DNA from: an uncultured Victivallales bacterium
GTDB lineage: Bacteria; Verrucomicrobiota; Lentisphaeria; Victivallales; UBA1829
Direction of reading: 5' to 3'
DNA: 57,513 bases
Assembly: GCA_944390795.1 (NCBI GenBank)
Contig: CALXRI010000020.1
Span: 1 to 57,513, forward strand
Each line of letters opens with the position of its first letter. The stretch's first letter is position 1. Positions 1 through 7,980 of this stretch are shown piece by piece. The position numbers and the translations under genes were made by a program. The notes under the pieces were generated by a model that did not search any database, was not told the DNA's origin, and worked only from the letters and a program-made list of their open reading frames with translations.

Positions 1-104
1 CCCTTGTAGGTCACGAAATACACATACTCAGCACCAACGATGATGCCGGCAACGTCATCAAACATCTGGATCTTTTCAGATCTCATCGCTTTTTGAGTTT
101 TCAT
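1..104 (-). CDS. rplJ: Ribosomal protein uL10 (N-terminal part, cut by window edge)
   Basis: Only the first 34 codons are present, reading [20 protein letters not shown] and onward to a YVYFVTYKG strand. This fits the N-terminus of L10, which anchors the L7/L12 stalk on the 50S subunit. Identification rests mainly on position: it follows rplA as in the conserved rplK-rplA-rplJ-rplL order. Its ATG overlaps the rplA stop codon as ATGA (101-104), so translation is probably coupled. No room exists between the two genes for the L10 autoregulatory leader that commonly precedes rplJ. Confidence 0.85.
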   Translation of the reverse strand, partial: MKTQKAMRSEKIQMFDDVAGIIVGAEYVYFVTYK

Positions 105-808
105 GCCAACTCCTTCGCCATGGTGCGTGCGTCAACTTTGATTCCGGGCGTCATCGTGGCGGAAAGCGTGCAGCTCTGGAGGTAAACGCCCTTGGCTGAA
201 GCCGGTTTCGCCTTGATAAGCGCTTTGACGACGGCAATGCAGTTTTCGGTGATGTCCTCGGCTTTGAAGGAAAGCTTTCCGACAGGAACCTGAACGCAGG
301 CGCCTTTGTCCGCGCGGAACTCGACGCGACCCGCCTTCGCCTCCGCAACCGCGTGCGCGACTTTCTCCGTCACGGTTCCGGTCTTGGGATTGGGCATCAG
401 TCCTTTCGGACCGAGCTGACGGCCGAGCGGACGGACCTGAGACATCGCCGAAGGCGTTGCAATCAGGACGTCAAAATCAACCCAGCCTTCCTTGATTTTG
501 CCGATGATATCTTCATATCCGGCAAAATCCGCGCCCGCGTCAAGCGCTTCCTTTCTGCGGGTGTCGTCATCGGCAATGACACAGACCTTCACGGTCTTTC
601 CGGTTCCCTTCGGAAGCGGAAGAGCTCCGCGGACAGTCTGGTCGGTCTGCTTGGGATCCACGCCGAGCTTGAAAGACAATTCGACCGTCTGATCGAATTT
701 CGGCTGCGGAAACTCCTTCAGGACTTTGACGGCCTCGGCAAGCTGATACTGGGTCGCCTTGTCGAATTTCCCGAGCTGCGCTTTGTAAAGTTTACTTCTC
801 TTACCCAT
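101..808 (-). CDS. rplA: Ribosomal protein uL1
   Basis: A 235-residue protein of normal L1 length. L1 binds 23S rRNA at the mobile L1 stalk that helps release E-site tRNA, and represses its own operon by binding the leader mRNA. The conserved core [14 protein letters not shown] near residues 133-146 and the preceding RPLGRQLGP are diagnostic. The start overlaps the end of rplK by 8 bases (801-808), with a GAGGTGG Shine-Dalgarno inside the rplK coding sequence. The stop overlaps the rplJ start. Confidence 0.98.
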   Translation of the reverse strand: MGKRSKLYKAQLGKFDKATQYQLAEAVKVLKEFPQPKFDQTVELSFKLGVDPKQTDQTVRGALPLPKGTGKTVKVCVIADDDTRRKEALDAGADFAGYEDIIGKIKEGWVDFDVLIATPSAMSQVRPLGRQLGPKGLMPNPKTGTVTEKVAHAVAEAKAGRVEFRADKGACVQVPVGKLSFKAEDITENCIAVVKALIKAKPASAKGVYLQSCTLSATMTPGIKVDARTMAKELA

Positions 809-1229
809 CTACCACCTCAATTCCCATGCTGCGGGCAGTGCCTTCGATGATTTTCATCGCGGCAGCTTCGCTGCGGGCGTTGATGTCGTTCTTCTTCGTC
901 TGCACGATCTGCTTGATCTGGGAGCGGGTGATCTTGCCGGCTTTTTCACGGCCGGGAGCCTTGGAACCGCTCGCGAGACCCGCCAGCTTCTTGATCAGAA
1001 CAGCAGCCGGCGGAGATTTCGTGATGAACGTGAACGAACGATCCTGGTAAACGGTAATCACGACAGGGATAATGGTCCCCGACTGCGATTGTGTTGCGGC
1101 GTTGAACTGTTTGCAGAACTCCATGATGTTCACGCCGGCCTGACCGAGAGCAGGGCCGACGGGAGGCGCCGGATTCGCGGCGCCCGCGGGAATCTGCAAA
1201 CGAATCTCCGCTGTTACCTTTTTCGCCAT
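801..1229 (-). CDS. rplK: Ribosomal protein uL11
   Basis: A 142-residue L11 protein, the 23S GTPase-centre component contacted by elongation factors and by stringent-response RelA in other bacteria. The N-terminus [16 protein letters not shown] and the motif [20 protein letters not shown] are textbook L11. The reading frame extends 17 codons further upstream, but the start at 1229 is chosen because GGAGGAACAA lies directly before it and the family begins at MAKK. It is followed by rplA with an 8-base overlap. Confidence 0.98.
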   Translation of the reverse strand: MAKKVTAEIRLQIPAGAANPAPPVGPALGQAGVNIMEFCKQFNAATQSQSGTIIPVVITVYQDRSFTFITKSPPAAVLIKKLAGLASGSKAPGREKAGKITRSQIKQIVQTKKNDINARSEAAAMKIIEGTARSMGIEVVDG

Positions 1230-1250
1230 TTGTTCCTCCGTATTCGCAAT

Positions 1251-1281
1251 TGTGGTCCGGAAAAGCAGGATTCCTCCCACA
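1251..1281 (-). promoter_or_regulatory. Putative L1-binding autoregulatory leader of rplK-rplA
   Basis: In the nusG-rplK gap the mRNA can form UGUGG/CCACA closed by an inner GGAA/UUCC helix, with a GGGAG-side internal loop and a GGA on the opposite side. The UGUGGGAGGA...CCGGACCACA pattern resembles L1 mRNA sites described in bacterial L11-L1 operons, which mimic the L1 site on 23S rRNA. It lies 22 bases upstream of the rplK start. Recognition is by eye only. Confidence 0.65.
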
Positions 1282-1325
1282 GTCGCGACGTCATTTTATA
1301 CGAATGAGTTGTCCGAACCGGGAAA

Positions 1326-1895
1326 TTATTCCTCGCGTTCGACCTGCCAGAACTCAACTTCAACTGGTGTGGAACGACCGAAAATGGAAACCATGAGCTT
1401 GAGTTTGCCTCTTTCCGGATCGACTTCGACGATGACACCTGAAAAATTCTCAAAAGGTCCGTCCTTGATGCGGACAGTTTCGCCCACTTCGCCGGGAACC
1501 GCCGCCGGCGGACGGGGCTGTTCCGCAGGATGGTTGACCCAGATGTCAATCTCCTCCTGGGACATCGGCATGGGTTTCTCGCCGCCGCCGCTGAAACTGA
1601 TCACGCCCTGGATGCCGTGAATAAAATGCCAGGTGTTCTCATCCAGGTTTCCCTCGGAATCATAAAGCTCCATGCGGACCAGCACATAACCCGGGAAAAA
1701 TTTCCGCTTCACAGTGGTCTTCTTCCCGTTCTTCACCTCGGTGATCTGCTCAGTCGGAATCAGAACCTCATAAACAGGCAGAGAAGCATCCTCCATTCTG
1801 ATCTGTTTTTCGATATTCTCGCGGACACGGTTTTCCTGTCCGGAAAGGGTGTGGAGAACATACCATTGTCCTGCTGTTTTGTCCATGATGCTCAA
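1326..1895 (-). CDS. nusG: Transcription termination/antitermination factor NusG
   Basis: A 189-residue NusG with an N-terminal NGN domain (WYVLHTLSGQENRVRENIE, then KRKFFPGYVLVRM) that binds the RNA polymerase clamp, and a C-terminal KOW domain (GETVRIKDGPFENFSGVIVE). It links RNAP to Rho or ribosomal protein S10. The start codon is a TTG at 1895, chosen because AGGAG sits 5 bases before it; the ATG three codons in would be 14 bases from that site. It lies between secE and rplK, the usual order. Confidence 0.97.
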   Translation of the reverse strand: MSIMDKTAGQWYVLHTLSGQENRVRENIEKQIRMEDASLPVYEVLIPTEQITEVKNGKKTTVKRKFFPGYVLVRMELYDSEGNLDENTWHFIHGIQGVISFSGGGEKPMPMSQEEIDIWVNHPAEQPRPPAAVPGEVGETVRIKDGPFENFSGVIVEVDPERGKLKLMVSIFGRSTPVEVEFWQVEREE

Positions 1896-1952
1896 CTATG
1901 CTCCTGAGAGTATGAAATATTATGAAACGGAATAACCGTGTCGCACGCAAAA

Positions 1953-2159
1953 TCAAAAAGTGGTAAGATATCTGACAATTCTGAAAAGAACCTGGTCGAC
2001 GGCGGCAAGATAAGCGGTCGCAATGACAAGCGCAACAATAACAAGAATGGTGGATTCGAAAAGCTGATCCCTCGTCGGCCAGTTGCACTTTCTCATCTCT
2101 TCCACAGTGTCGAAGATGAAAGTTCTTATTTTATCTATCCAAACGCCCATGATCGGCAT
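1953..2159 (-). CDS. secE: Preprotein translocase subunit SecE
   Basis: A short single-span SecE of about 68 residues that clamps SecY in the SecYEG protein-export channel. It shows the conserved amphipathic stretch EEMRKCNWPTRDQL followed by one membrane helix (STILVIVALVIATAYLAAVD) and a short tail. The open frame extends further upstream, but starts at 2159 or 2150 (MPIMGVWI) are preferred because GGAAAGGATC precedes them and family members begin close to the amphipathic helix. The position between tRNA-Trp and nusG is canonical. Confidence 0.93.
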   Translation of the reverse strand: MPIMGVWIDKIRTFIFDTVEEMRKCNWPTRDQLFESTILVIVALVIATAYLAAVDQVLFRIVRYLTTF

Positions 2160-2212
2160 GATCCTTTCCCGGTCTTTCCTTTTTCTCCGCCTGGACCGGA
2201 TCAGGCAAAAAA

Positions 2213-2289
2213 TGGCAGGGGCGGTGGGGCTCGAACTCACGACCTGCGGTTTTGGAGACCGCTGCTCTAGCCAACTGAGCTACACCCCT
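2213..2289 (-). tRNA. trnW: tRNA-Trp (anticodon CCA)
   Basis: A complete cloverleaf on the minus strand. The acceptor AGGGGTG pairs with CGCCCCT, the anticodon loop is CTCCAAA between GCGGT and ACCGC, and the T-arm carries GAGTTCGAGCCC. The discriminator is G and CCA is encoded. It is embedded between rpmG and secE, its usual place in this operon. Confidence 0.98.
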
Positions 2290-2337
2290 GCATGTTCCGG
2301 CTTTTTTACGCAGCAGCCGGGACCGCGTCAGGCGACC

Positions 2338-2487
2338 TTACTTGGTCTCCTTGTGCACTGTATGCTTGCGCTGAAACTTGCAGTATTTCTTCTTCTCGAT
2401 ACGACCGGGAGTATTTCTCTTCTCCTTCGTCGTCGTGTAATTCCTGCGCTTGCACTCAGTGCATTCCAGTGTAATAATTTCACGCAT
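2338..2487 (-). CDS. rpmG: Ribosomal protein bL33
   Basis: A 49-residue gene translating to [20 protein letters not shown], a Lys/Arg-rich middle, and a [11 protein letters not shown] segment ending in HKETK. This is bL33 of the 50S subunit. The first zinc-ribbon pair C9-x2-C12 is intact. The second pair is incomplete: C36 is present but the position of the fourth ligand (residue 39, often Cys in a YCPRC motif) is Gln. AAGGTGAATCAAG precedes the ATG. It lies between tuf and tRNA-Trp, the standard location. Confidence 0.96.
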   Translation of the reverse strand: MREIITLECTECKRRNYTTTKEKRNTPGRIEKKKYCKFQRKHTVHKETK

Positions 2488-2532
2488 CTTGATTCACCTT
2501 GCGGAGCCCTTCCGGACCCCCGCTGTTAAGCA

Positions 2533-2557
2533 CAGTTCCCGGATGAACCGGGAACTG
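2533..2557 (-). other. Strong stem-loop between tuf and rpmG, no U-tract
   Basis: The perfect 10-bp inverted repeat CAGTTCCCGG / CCGGGAACTG has a 5-base loop. No T-run follows in the minus direction, so it is not a standard intrinsic terminator. It may be a processing or mRNA-stability hairpin that uncouples the high expression of tuf from the downstream genes. Confidence 0.6.
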
Positions 2558-2574
2558 CGCCGGCGCAATGGAAA

Positions 2575-3783
2575 TTAAGCAAGAATTTCCGTTACGCGGC
2601 CGGAAGCAACGGTGCGACCGCCTTCGCGGATAGCGAAGCGCTGGGTCTTTTCCATCGCGATCGGGGCGATCAGTTCGACCTCAATCGAAACCTTGTCGCC
2701 GGGCATGACCATCTCGACTCCTTCCGGAAGCTTGATGACGCCGGTGACGTCCGTGGTTCTGAAGTAGAACTGCGGTCTGTAGTTGGAGAAGAACGGGCTG
2801 TGACGACCGCCCTCGTCTTTGGACAGAACATAGATTTCAGCGGTGAATTTCGTATGCGGGGTGATGGAACCCGGCTTCGCGAGAACCTGTCCGCGCTCGA
2901 CTTCCTCTTTCTTGGTGCCGCGGAGGAGGCAGCCGATGTTGTCGCCGGCCTGGCCTTTGTCAAGCTCCTTGCGGAACATTTCAACGCCGGTGATCGTGGT
3001 TTTGCTGGTCGGTTTGATGCCGACGATCTCGACAGCGTCGCCGACTTTGACTTCGCCGCGCTCGACTCTTCCGGTCACCACCGTTCCGCGCCCTTCAATG
3101 GAGAACACGTCTTCAATCGGCATCAGGAAGGGTTTGTCAACTTCGCGCTCGGGTTCCGGAACCCATGCGTCGATGGCATCCATGAGCTCCTGAATGCATT
3201 TGCACTCGGGTGCGTTCGCATCGGTCGCCTGCAGAGCCGGATAGGCGGCGCCTTTGATGATCGGGGTGTTGTCGCCGTCGAAGTCATATTTGCTGAGAAG
3301 TTCGCGGATTTCCATTTCGACGAGGTCGAGAAGTTCCGGATCGTCCACAAGATCAACCTTGTTCAGGAAGACGACAATCTTCGGCACGCCGACCTGTTTT
3401 GCAAGGAGGATGTGCTCACGAGTCTGGGGCATCGGGCCGTCAACCGCACTGACAACCAGGATCGCACCGTCCATCTGAGCGGCGCCGGTGATCATGTTCT
3501 TCACATAATCCGCGTGACCGGGGCAGTCGACATGCGCATAGTGACGCTTGTCGCTCTGATACTCGACGTGAGATGTCGCGATCGTCAGAATCTTCGTGGA
3601 GTCGCGGCGTCCCTGGGACTCGGATGCCTTCGCAACCTGGTCATACGGGATGTAGTCCGCCAGACCTTTGAGGTTCTGCACATGGGTGATCGCCGCCGTG
3701 AGCGTCGTTTTGCCGTGGTCAACGTGACCGATCGTGCCTACGTTAACGTGAGGCTTCTCTCTGAGAAATTTTTCTTTGGCCAT
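2575..3783 (-). CDS. tuf: Elongation factor Tu
   Basis: A 402-residue GTPase that brings aminoacyl-tRNA to the ribosomal A site. Visible motifs are the P-loop GHVDHGKT (residues 19-26), DCPGH (switch II) and NKVD, followed by domains 2 and 3 with the C-terminal [13 protein letters not shown]. It is slightly longer than the common 394-396 residues. AAAGGAGGACACGAG precedes the ATG. It is probably transcribed from the promoter upstream of tRNA-Thr. Confidence 0.99.
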   Translation of the reverse strand: MAKEKFLREKPHVNVGTIGHVDHGKTTLTAAITHVQNLKGLADYIPYDQVAKASESQGRRDSTKILTIATSHVEYQSDKRHYAHVDCPGHADYVKNMITGAAQMDGAILVVSAVDGPMPQTREHILLAKQVGVPKIVVFLNKVDLVDDPELLDLVEMEIRELLSKYDFDGDNTPIIKGAAYPALQATDANAPECKCIQELMDAIDAWVPEPEREVDKPFLMPIEDVFSIEGRGTVVTGRVERGEVKVGDAVEIVGIKPTSKTTITGVEMFRKELDKGQAGDNIGCLLRGTKKEEVERGQVLAKPGSITPHTKFTAEIYVLSKDEGGRHSPFFSNYRPQFYFRTTDVTGVIKLPEGVEMVMPGDKVSIEVELIAPIAMEKTQRFAIREGGRTVASGRVTEILA

Positions 3784-3876
3784 CTCGTGTCCTCCTTTTG
3801 ATGACTTCGCCTATGGCATTAGCTTTACCGTTATTTATTGTTATTCCGTCTCTCTATAACCCAATCCGAAAATATA

Positions 3877-3952
<76 letters not shown>

Positions 3953-4020
3953 GCTCCGTCTCCATCATATGCAGGCGGCCCGGCGCAACAGCGCAAAGAA
4001 CCTGCGACAGCAGAGCCTTT

Positions 4021-4048
4021 ACTATAGCCTCCGCAGTCTGTATTTCAA
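4021..4048 (-). promoter_or_regulatory. Promoter of tRNA-Thr-tuf operon
   Basis: The minus strand reads TTGAAA, a 16-base spacer, then TATAGT, about 70 bases before tRNA-Thr. A T-rich/A-rich stretch (4050-4130) lies upstream and could act as an UP element. This is expected for a highly expressed translation operon. Confidence 0.65.
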
Positions 4049-4149
4049 ATGATTTTTCCATTTTTTTCGCGTTTTTTCCATATTTTCAATCTAAAAGCGC
4101 CCATACAAAATCTGAAAAAGACGAAAAGAAGGAATGCGAAGAGGAAATC

Positions 4150-4233
4150 TGGTGCTCGAGGGGAGACTCGAACTCCCACGGATTGCTCCACTAGCACCTC
4201 AAGCTAGCGCGTCTGCCATTCCGCCACCCGAGC
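4150..4233 (-). tRNA. trnL: tRNA-Leu (anticodon GAG)
   Basis: A class II tRNA with a long variable arm. The acceptor is GCTCGGG/CTCGAGC, the anticodon loop TTGAGGT lies between CTAGC and GCTAG, the T-arm is GAGTTCGAGTCTC, and CCA is encoded. Confidence 0.97.
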
Positions 4234-4269
4234 ATGTCATCTGTCTTCATCTGACAAATGACAGCTTTT

Positions 4270-4297
4270 ACTTTACGCCGATTCTTTCATTTGTCAA
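4270..4297 (-). promoter_or_regulatory. Promoter of tRNA-Leu with adjacent inverted repeat
   Basis: The minus strand carries a consensus TTGACA, a 16-base spacer and TAAAGT. Just downstream, between the expected start point and the tRNA, is an imperfect inverted repeat: TGTCATCTGTC (4235-4245) versus GACAAATGACA (4253-4263), 10 of 11 matching. It could be an operator or a processing stem in the tRNA leader. Confidence 0.65.
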
Positions 4298-4326
4298 GCC
4301 GGAATATGATTTTTTTCATATTTTTT

Positions 4327-5031
4327 TCACCGAGCCGCCCCGGAAGGGCAAATCACTTTGATCCAGAGCGCCGGAAACATCCACTCCACGCGCCCGCGAT
4401 CCTCCCTGTAATTCCACTTCTCCGACGCTTCCGCCCCGGGAAACGGCTCCAGCACAACACTATCCCCCGCACAGAGCACCCTGCAGACACGCAAACGCGC
4501 CCCGCCGCGCATTCTCAATACCGCAAACGCATCATTTTTCACACGCTCGTCAGCAGCACAGAGCAGAAGAGTCTCCCGGCAGCCGGACAGCAGAGAATCA
4601 CAATCTTCCAGCTTCACAGCAAAACACCTTTTCCTGGCATCGCACAGGAACATTGCCTTTTCACAGGCGAACTTTTCCGCAAATCCGCGAACCGACTCCA
4701 TGACGGGATCATAATTCATCATATCCGCTTCCCGCACCACAGGCACAGACAACACCTGTTTTTCCCCGAACACCCCGTCAAAACTGTCCGCATATTTTTC
4801 ACGAACGACCCCCAGATCGACTTCGCGAAGATTTTCCGCCAGATACGATTCGATTTCCGGATATACACGCCCGCGCCACAAGTCACTGTTGATCCGCCTG
4901 GTTTTTCCTGTCAGCCAGAACAGAACCGTACTGTGCGCAACGCCAATCCGCCGACTGAATGCAAGCACTCCGCCCGCTCTGTCCACAGCCTCCGACAGCG
5001 AGCTGCGGATCACATGATCAATTAAACGCAT
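4327..5031 (-). CDS. HTH regulator with LexA/CI-like C-terminal domain
   Basis: A 234-residue protein. Residues about 19-43 (LAFSRRIGVAHSTVLFWLTG) form a likely Cro/CI-type helix-turn-helix. The C-terminal half resembles an S24/LexA sensor fold: a VKLEDCDSLLSG segment sits where G-D-S-M normally carries the catalytic serine, then strands LRMRGGARLRVCRVL and VVLEPF. The lysine expected in the vKR strand appears replaced by Cys/Val, so self-cleavage is doubtful. The start at 5031 is preferred over one 14 codons upstream because GAGGTG lies 9 bases before it. It may be a phage-type repressor or a domesticated regulator; targets are unknown. Confidence 0.6.
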   Translation of the reverse strand: MRLIDHVIRSSLSEAVDRAGGVLAFSRRIGVAHSTVLFWLTGKTRRINSDLWRGRVYPEIESYLAENLREVDLGVVREKYADSFDGVFGEKQVLSVPVVREADMMNYDPVMESVRGFAEKFACEKAMFLCDARKRCFAVKLEDCDSLLSGCRETLLLCAADERVKNDAFAVLRMRGGARLRVCRVLCAGDSVVLEPFPGAEASEKWNYREDRGRVEWMFPALWIKVICPSGAAR

Positions 5032-5405
5032 AAGGACAGCACCTCTTCGGTTTTCACTTTGAATTCGATTCATGACATTAACATAGCAATAAACATAATT
5101 TTTACAAGCGTGGATATATTTTTATTTTTCTTTTATTTCAATATTTGATTTTGTTTTTGGCACAAATACAATACACGTTTATAAAAAACCGGACAATCTC
5201 GCTTAAATTAAACATGAAAAACAGCATAATAAAATAAAAAATCAAATAAAATAAATTAAATGATAAACACGTAAATCAAATAAATAAAAATAAGTTTCAA
5301 TGTAAATATAAAAAATAAACAAACAGAAAAATATCGTATTTTCCAGATTTTATTTGACGCTTGAAGACAGAAGGAACAACCACAACAATCGAAAGGAACA
5401 ATGTT
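5032..5405. other. Extremely AT-rich intergenic region
   Basis: No gene is seen. From about 5090 to 5350 the DNA is almost pure A/T with A-tracts (for example AAAATAAAAAATCAAATAAAA), in sharp contrast to the GC-rich surroundings. It separates divergent genes and may hold promoters for both, a nucleoid-protein binding site, or traces of transferred DNA. I could not pick one convincing promoter because too many weak matches exist. Confidence 0.7.
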
Positions 5406-5879
5406 ATGTTCGGATGTCACAACTGCGGAAAGAAAATTGAGAGAAACACTCCTTACGCGCAATCCCCCTGAGCAACGTGCAAAACAGAACAGAATCCGAT
5501 GCCGCAATCTCAATATCGGACAGATCCGGCGGAATTCCGGAATCTTCAGATTATGCATCCCGCTTATGAAGAACCCGACGAACAGTCCATGGAATTCCAG
5601 ATCAGAGAGAAGATATTCCGTTCTCTCGCAAAAACCATCCGCCTCCTGACCAAAATGAAAGAACAATATCCGGAAACCTACAAATTCATCGAAGCGAAAA
5701 TGGACAATCCGAGACTCACATACACCGAGCTGGCCGGAATGTTTTCCTGCAAAAAGCAGAATGTTCTTTACCATTTGAAGAAAGCGACGGCAATCTGTCC
5801 GGAACTCCGGAATGCCTTGCTGATCGACGCACGCTTTTCCGGCGGGCATTACGCTCTCCGCGCATCAAAAAGAAGCTGA
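5406..5879 (+). CDS. Zinc-ribbon + HTH protein interrupted by an in-frame UGA
   Basis: From ATG 5406 (AAGGA 8 bases upstream) the frame reads MFGCHNCGKKIERNTPYAQSP, then TGA (5469-5471), then ATCKTEQNP, and continues open to 5879. C4-x2-C7 and C25 would make a standard CxxC...CxxC zinc ribbon if the UGA position (22) were Cys. TGA is one base from TGC/TGT and could also encode selenocysteine. After the stop the 126-residue part starting at ATG 5499 has a helix-turn-helix-like segment LTYTELAGMFSCKKQNVLYH. Alternatives are a nonsense mutation, a sequencing error, readthrough, or translation only from 5499. The gene's job is unknown; neighbours hint at phage origin. Confidence 0.5.
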
Positions 5880-6011
5880 TGCCGGAAATCCCGTGCAGGC
5901 GCTCCCGAAATCCCGCATGCTGGAATTCTCCAGCCGGAAATGCTCCGGCGTATTTCATAAAAACAACGGGCGCACGCTCCCGAAGACAACAGAACAAGGA
6001 AGGAACGGCAT

Positions 6012-6452
6012 ATGACCAGTCACATGACAATTTTGTCCGCGCTGAAAGAGAAATTCGAAACGCTGAAAAACAACAGCGGAAAAGCTCTTTTCACATCTGT
6101 AACAATTGAGACGCGTCCGGTCACGCCGGAAAGCATGTTTGATCTCCACCCTGATATGACGGAATTTCCGGCAGCCGTCCTTGTGCCGGGGGAAACACTT
6201 CCAGCCAACGGAGGTCTGACTGCAACTCTGACTCTGGATCTTTTCCTGATTACGGAAGACTGTCATTCCGACGGAACATCCGGCAGACATCTCAGGCTTC
6301 TGGAAAACATTCTGGAAATTCTGAGTCCGGACTCAGCGGGAAAAGCACCTTCCGCCGGAGGGGCGCATCTTCTGGCGGTCAATGCAAAAACGGAAATGTT
6401 CGGCGATGCCTATCCTGGATGGCGCATCCGCCTGAAAGCCTGTCACGAGTAA
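6012..6452 (+). CDS. Hypothetical protein, possibly phage-tail related
   Basis: A 146-residue protein with no signal peptide or membrane segment. AGGAAGGA lies about 8 bases before ATG 6012. The pattern is an N-terminal helix (ILSALKEKFETLKN), a strand-rich middle (FPAAVLVPG, LTATLTLDLFLI), and a C-terminal GWRIRLKAC strand. It vaguely recalls small phage tail-completion/Gp37-like proteins that begin with a helix and end in beta strands. That resemblance is weak. It lies 132 bases after the UGA-interrupted gene, same strand. Confidence 0.45.
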   Translation: MTSHMTILSALKEKFETLKNNSGKALFTSVTIETRPVTPESMFDLHPDMTEFPAAVLVPGETLPANGGLTATLTLDLFLITEDCHSDGTSGRHLRLLENILEILSPDSAGKAPSAGGAHLLAVNAKTEMFGDAYPGWRIRLKACHE

Positions 6453-6493
6453 CGGGAAACGGTTTTCCGCCATAACGGAATTTCCCTCCAGCA

Positions 6494-7705
6494 CTACAGC
6501 CAGCGGTCGGCGAAATCCAGATAGTATTTCCAGTCCTGCGGAGTCTGGTCATGCTCTCCGGTCCGACAGTGAAAACTGATCAGGCCGGCCGCCGGAGCAT
6601 CCGGAGGCGGCATCTCCGGAACGGGCAGCCCCGGAAAACCGAAAAGGCGGTAGACGTCGGAGGCATGCACGCAGGAAAGAAATTCTCCCTTCGGATCGGC
6701 GTTAAGATCCCTCGTCGCGGTCCCGATGGCCAGGGGACGCGGTGCAATCAGCGCCAGAAGCTCGTGCTGGTCAATCGGCAGATCCTCCTCCCGCCAGACA
6801 AAACGCTCCAGCTCCCGGACGAACCAGGAAGGGTATCCGATATTCAGATGATACTGGAAGTGAAGCGAAAGGTTCTCTCCGATCTTCCGTTTGTGCAGCG
6901 CGCCTCCGCCGCATCCGGAGCAATTGGCGACGACCATTTTGAATCGAGTGTCCGCCGCACCGGCCCACAGGGAGGTTTTGCCGAGCCGGGAGTGTCCGTG
7001 CACGGCGACCCGGGAAGCATCGACATCCGGATCGGTTTCAAGATAATCCAGCGCACGGCTCAATCCCCACGCCCATGCGCCGATCACGGAATATTTTTCC
7101 GGAATGGAAGCATACTCCTCCGGTTCGAAAAACAGACGGAACATGCTGCGCCCCGCTGCATTCACCGCATCTGGATGGATGTCATGATAACAGACCGTGG
7201 CGGAGGCATAGCCGCGTCCGACAACCGCCGGAAAATCCCAGCGCGCCTTCTGGACGCCGCGTCCGGGATCGGCCAGGACATCGGGCGCAAGGAATCCGGT
7301 CGGACGGACATCGGGCTCATCGGTCGTGTTCTGATTGCCCTTGAAATTCAGTCCGAGAAATGCCGGTGCGCGTCCTTTGCGGTTCTTCGGCACATACAGC
7401 AGCAGGTCAAAGGAGATTTTCCGTCCGTTGTTCATCCCGCACACGATCCGGATTTCCTTCCGCACCGCCATGCCGGACAATGCGTCCTCCCGGCGGCTCA
7501 GCAACTGAAAACGCATCCGGTCCGGACGCGGCGGAATTTCGCCGTATTCATATTTTTTGAATTGCTCCAGAATCTCCCCGCGGCGGGAAAGAGCCCATTC
7601 CGCCGCATCGGCAATTCGGGAACCGTCCTCCCTGCAGAGCGGATCGGGAAGCGTATACGCTGCGGCAAATTTTTCTTCCGTCGGGTAAGTGTCGAATTCC
7701 TTCAT
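6494..7705 (-). CDS. Glucuronoyl esterase-like alpha/beta hydrolase (CE15)
   Basis: A 403-residue protein. CE15 enzymes cleave the ester between glucuronic acid on xylan and lignin alcohols. The nucleophile elbow VAVHGHSRLGKTSLW (Ser about 239) has the CE15 G-x-S-R-x-G-K signature; the catalytic His is likely in TGEHDQTP near residue 385, and a PIDQHELLALIAPRPL segment precedes it. No signal peptide is visible, unusual for a polymer-acting esterase, so it may act on imported oligosaccharides. The start at 7705 is chosen because GGAG lies 9 bases before it; an ATG five codons earlier has no such site. Convergent with the 6012-6452 gene. Confidence 0.85.
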   Translation of the reverse strand: MKEFDTYPTEEKFAAAYTLPDPLCREDGSRIADAAEWALSRRGEILEQFKKYEYGEIPPRPDRMRFQLLSRREDALSGMAVRKEIRIVCGMNNGRKISFDLLLYVPKNRKGRAPAFLGLNFKGNQNTTDEPDVRPTGFLAPDVLADPGRGVQKARWDFPAVVGRGYASATVCYHDIHPDAVNAAGRSMFRLFFEPEEYASIPEKYSVIGAWAWGLSRALDYLETDPDVDASRVAVHGHSRLGKTSLWAGAADTRFKMVVANCSGCGGGALHKRKIGENLSLHFQYHLNIGYPSWFVRELERFVWREEDLPIDQHELLALIAPRPLAIGTATRDLNADPKGEFLSCVHASDVYRLFGFPGLPVPEMPPPDAPAAGLISFHCRTGEHDQTPQDWKYYLDFADRWL

Positions 7706-7980
7706 CGGGACCGTCTCCATCCTGTTTGCAGCGGCAGGCGGAGGAGCGGCTTCGGAAACCGCCCTCCGGCAGCCGTCAGTTTCAGTATAATAACATGGGA
7801 GAGCGTTATTTCAAGAAAAAAAGCTGTTTTCCTGTCCGGGGAAATAAGTTTCCCCCGGGATTCGATACATAGCGGCCGCCGGACCGGAAATACCGTTTCC
7901 CCGTTCCGTCTGAAAGGGAAAGCGCTCCGATGCGGCGGCCTCAAGTCCCTCCGGAAGGAGGGGAATAATCGTTACAGGCG

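Noticed and set aside
2083-2529. Plus-strand frame across secE, tRNA-Trp and rpmG
   Set aside because: It crosses a tRNA and opposes two conserved genes.
7948-7966. CCCTCC/GGAGGG hairpin near the end of hisG
   Set aside because: A short stem with no T-run; it could be chance in GC-rich DNA.
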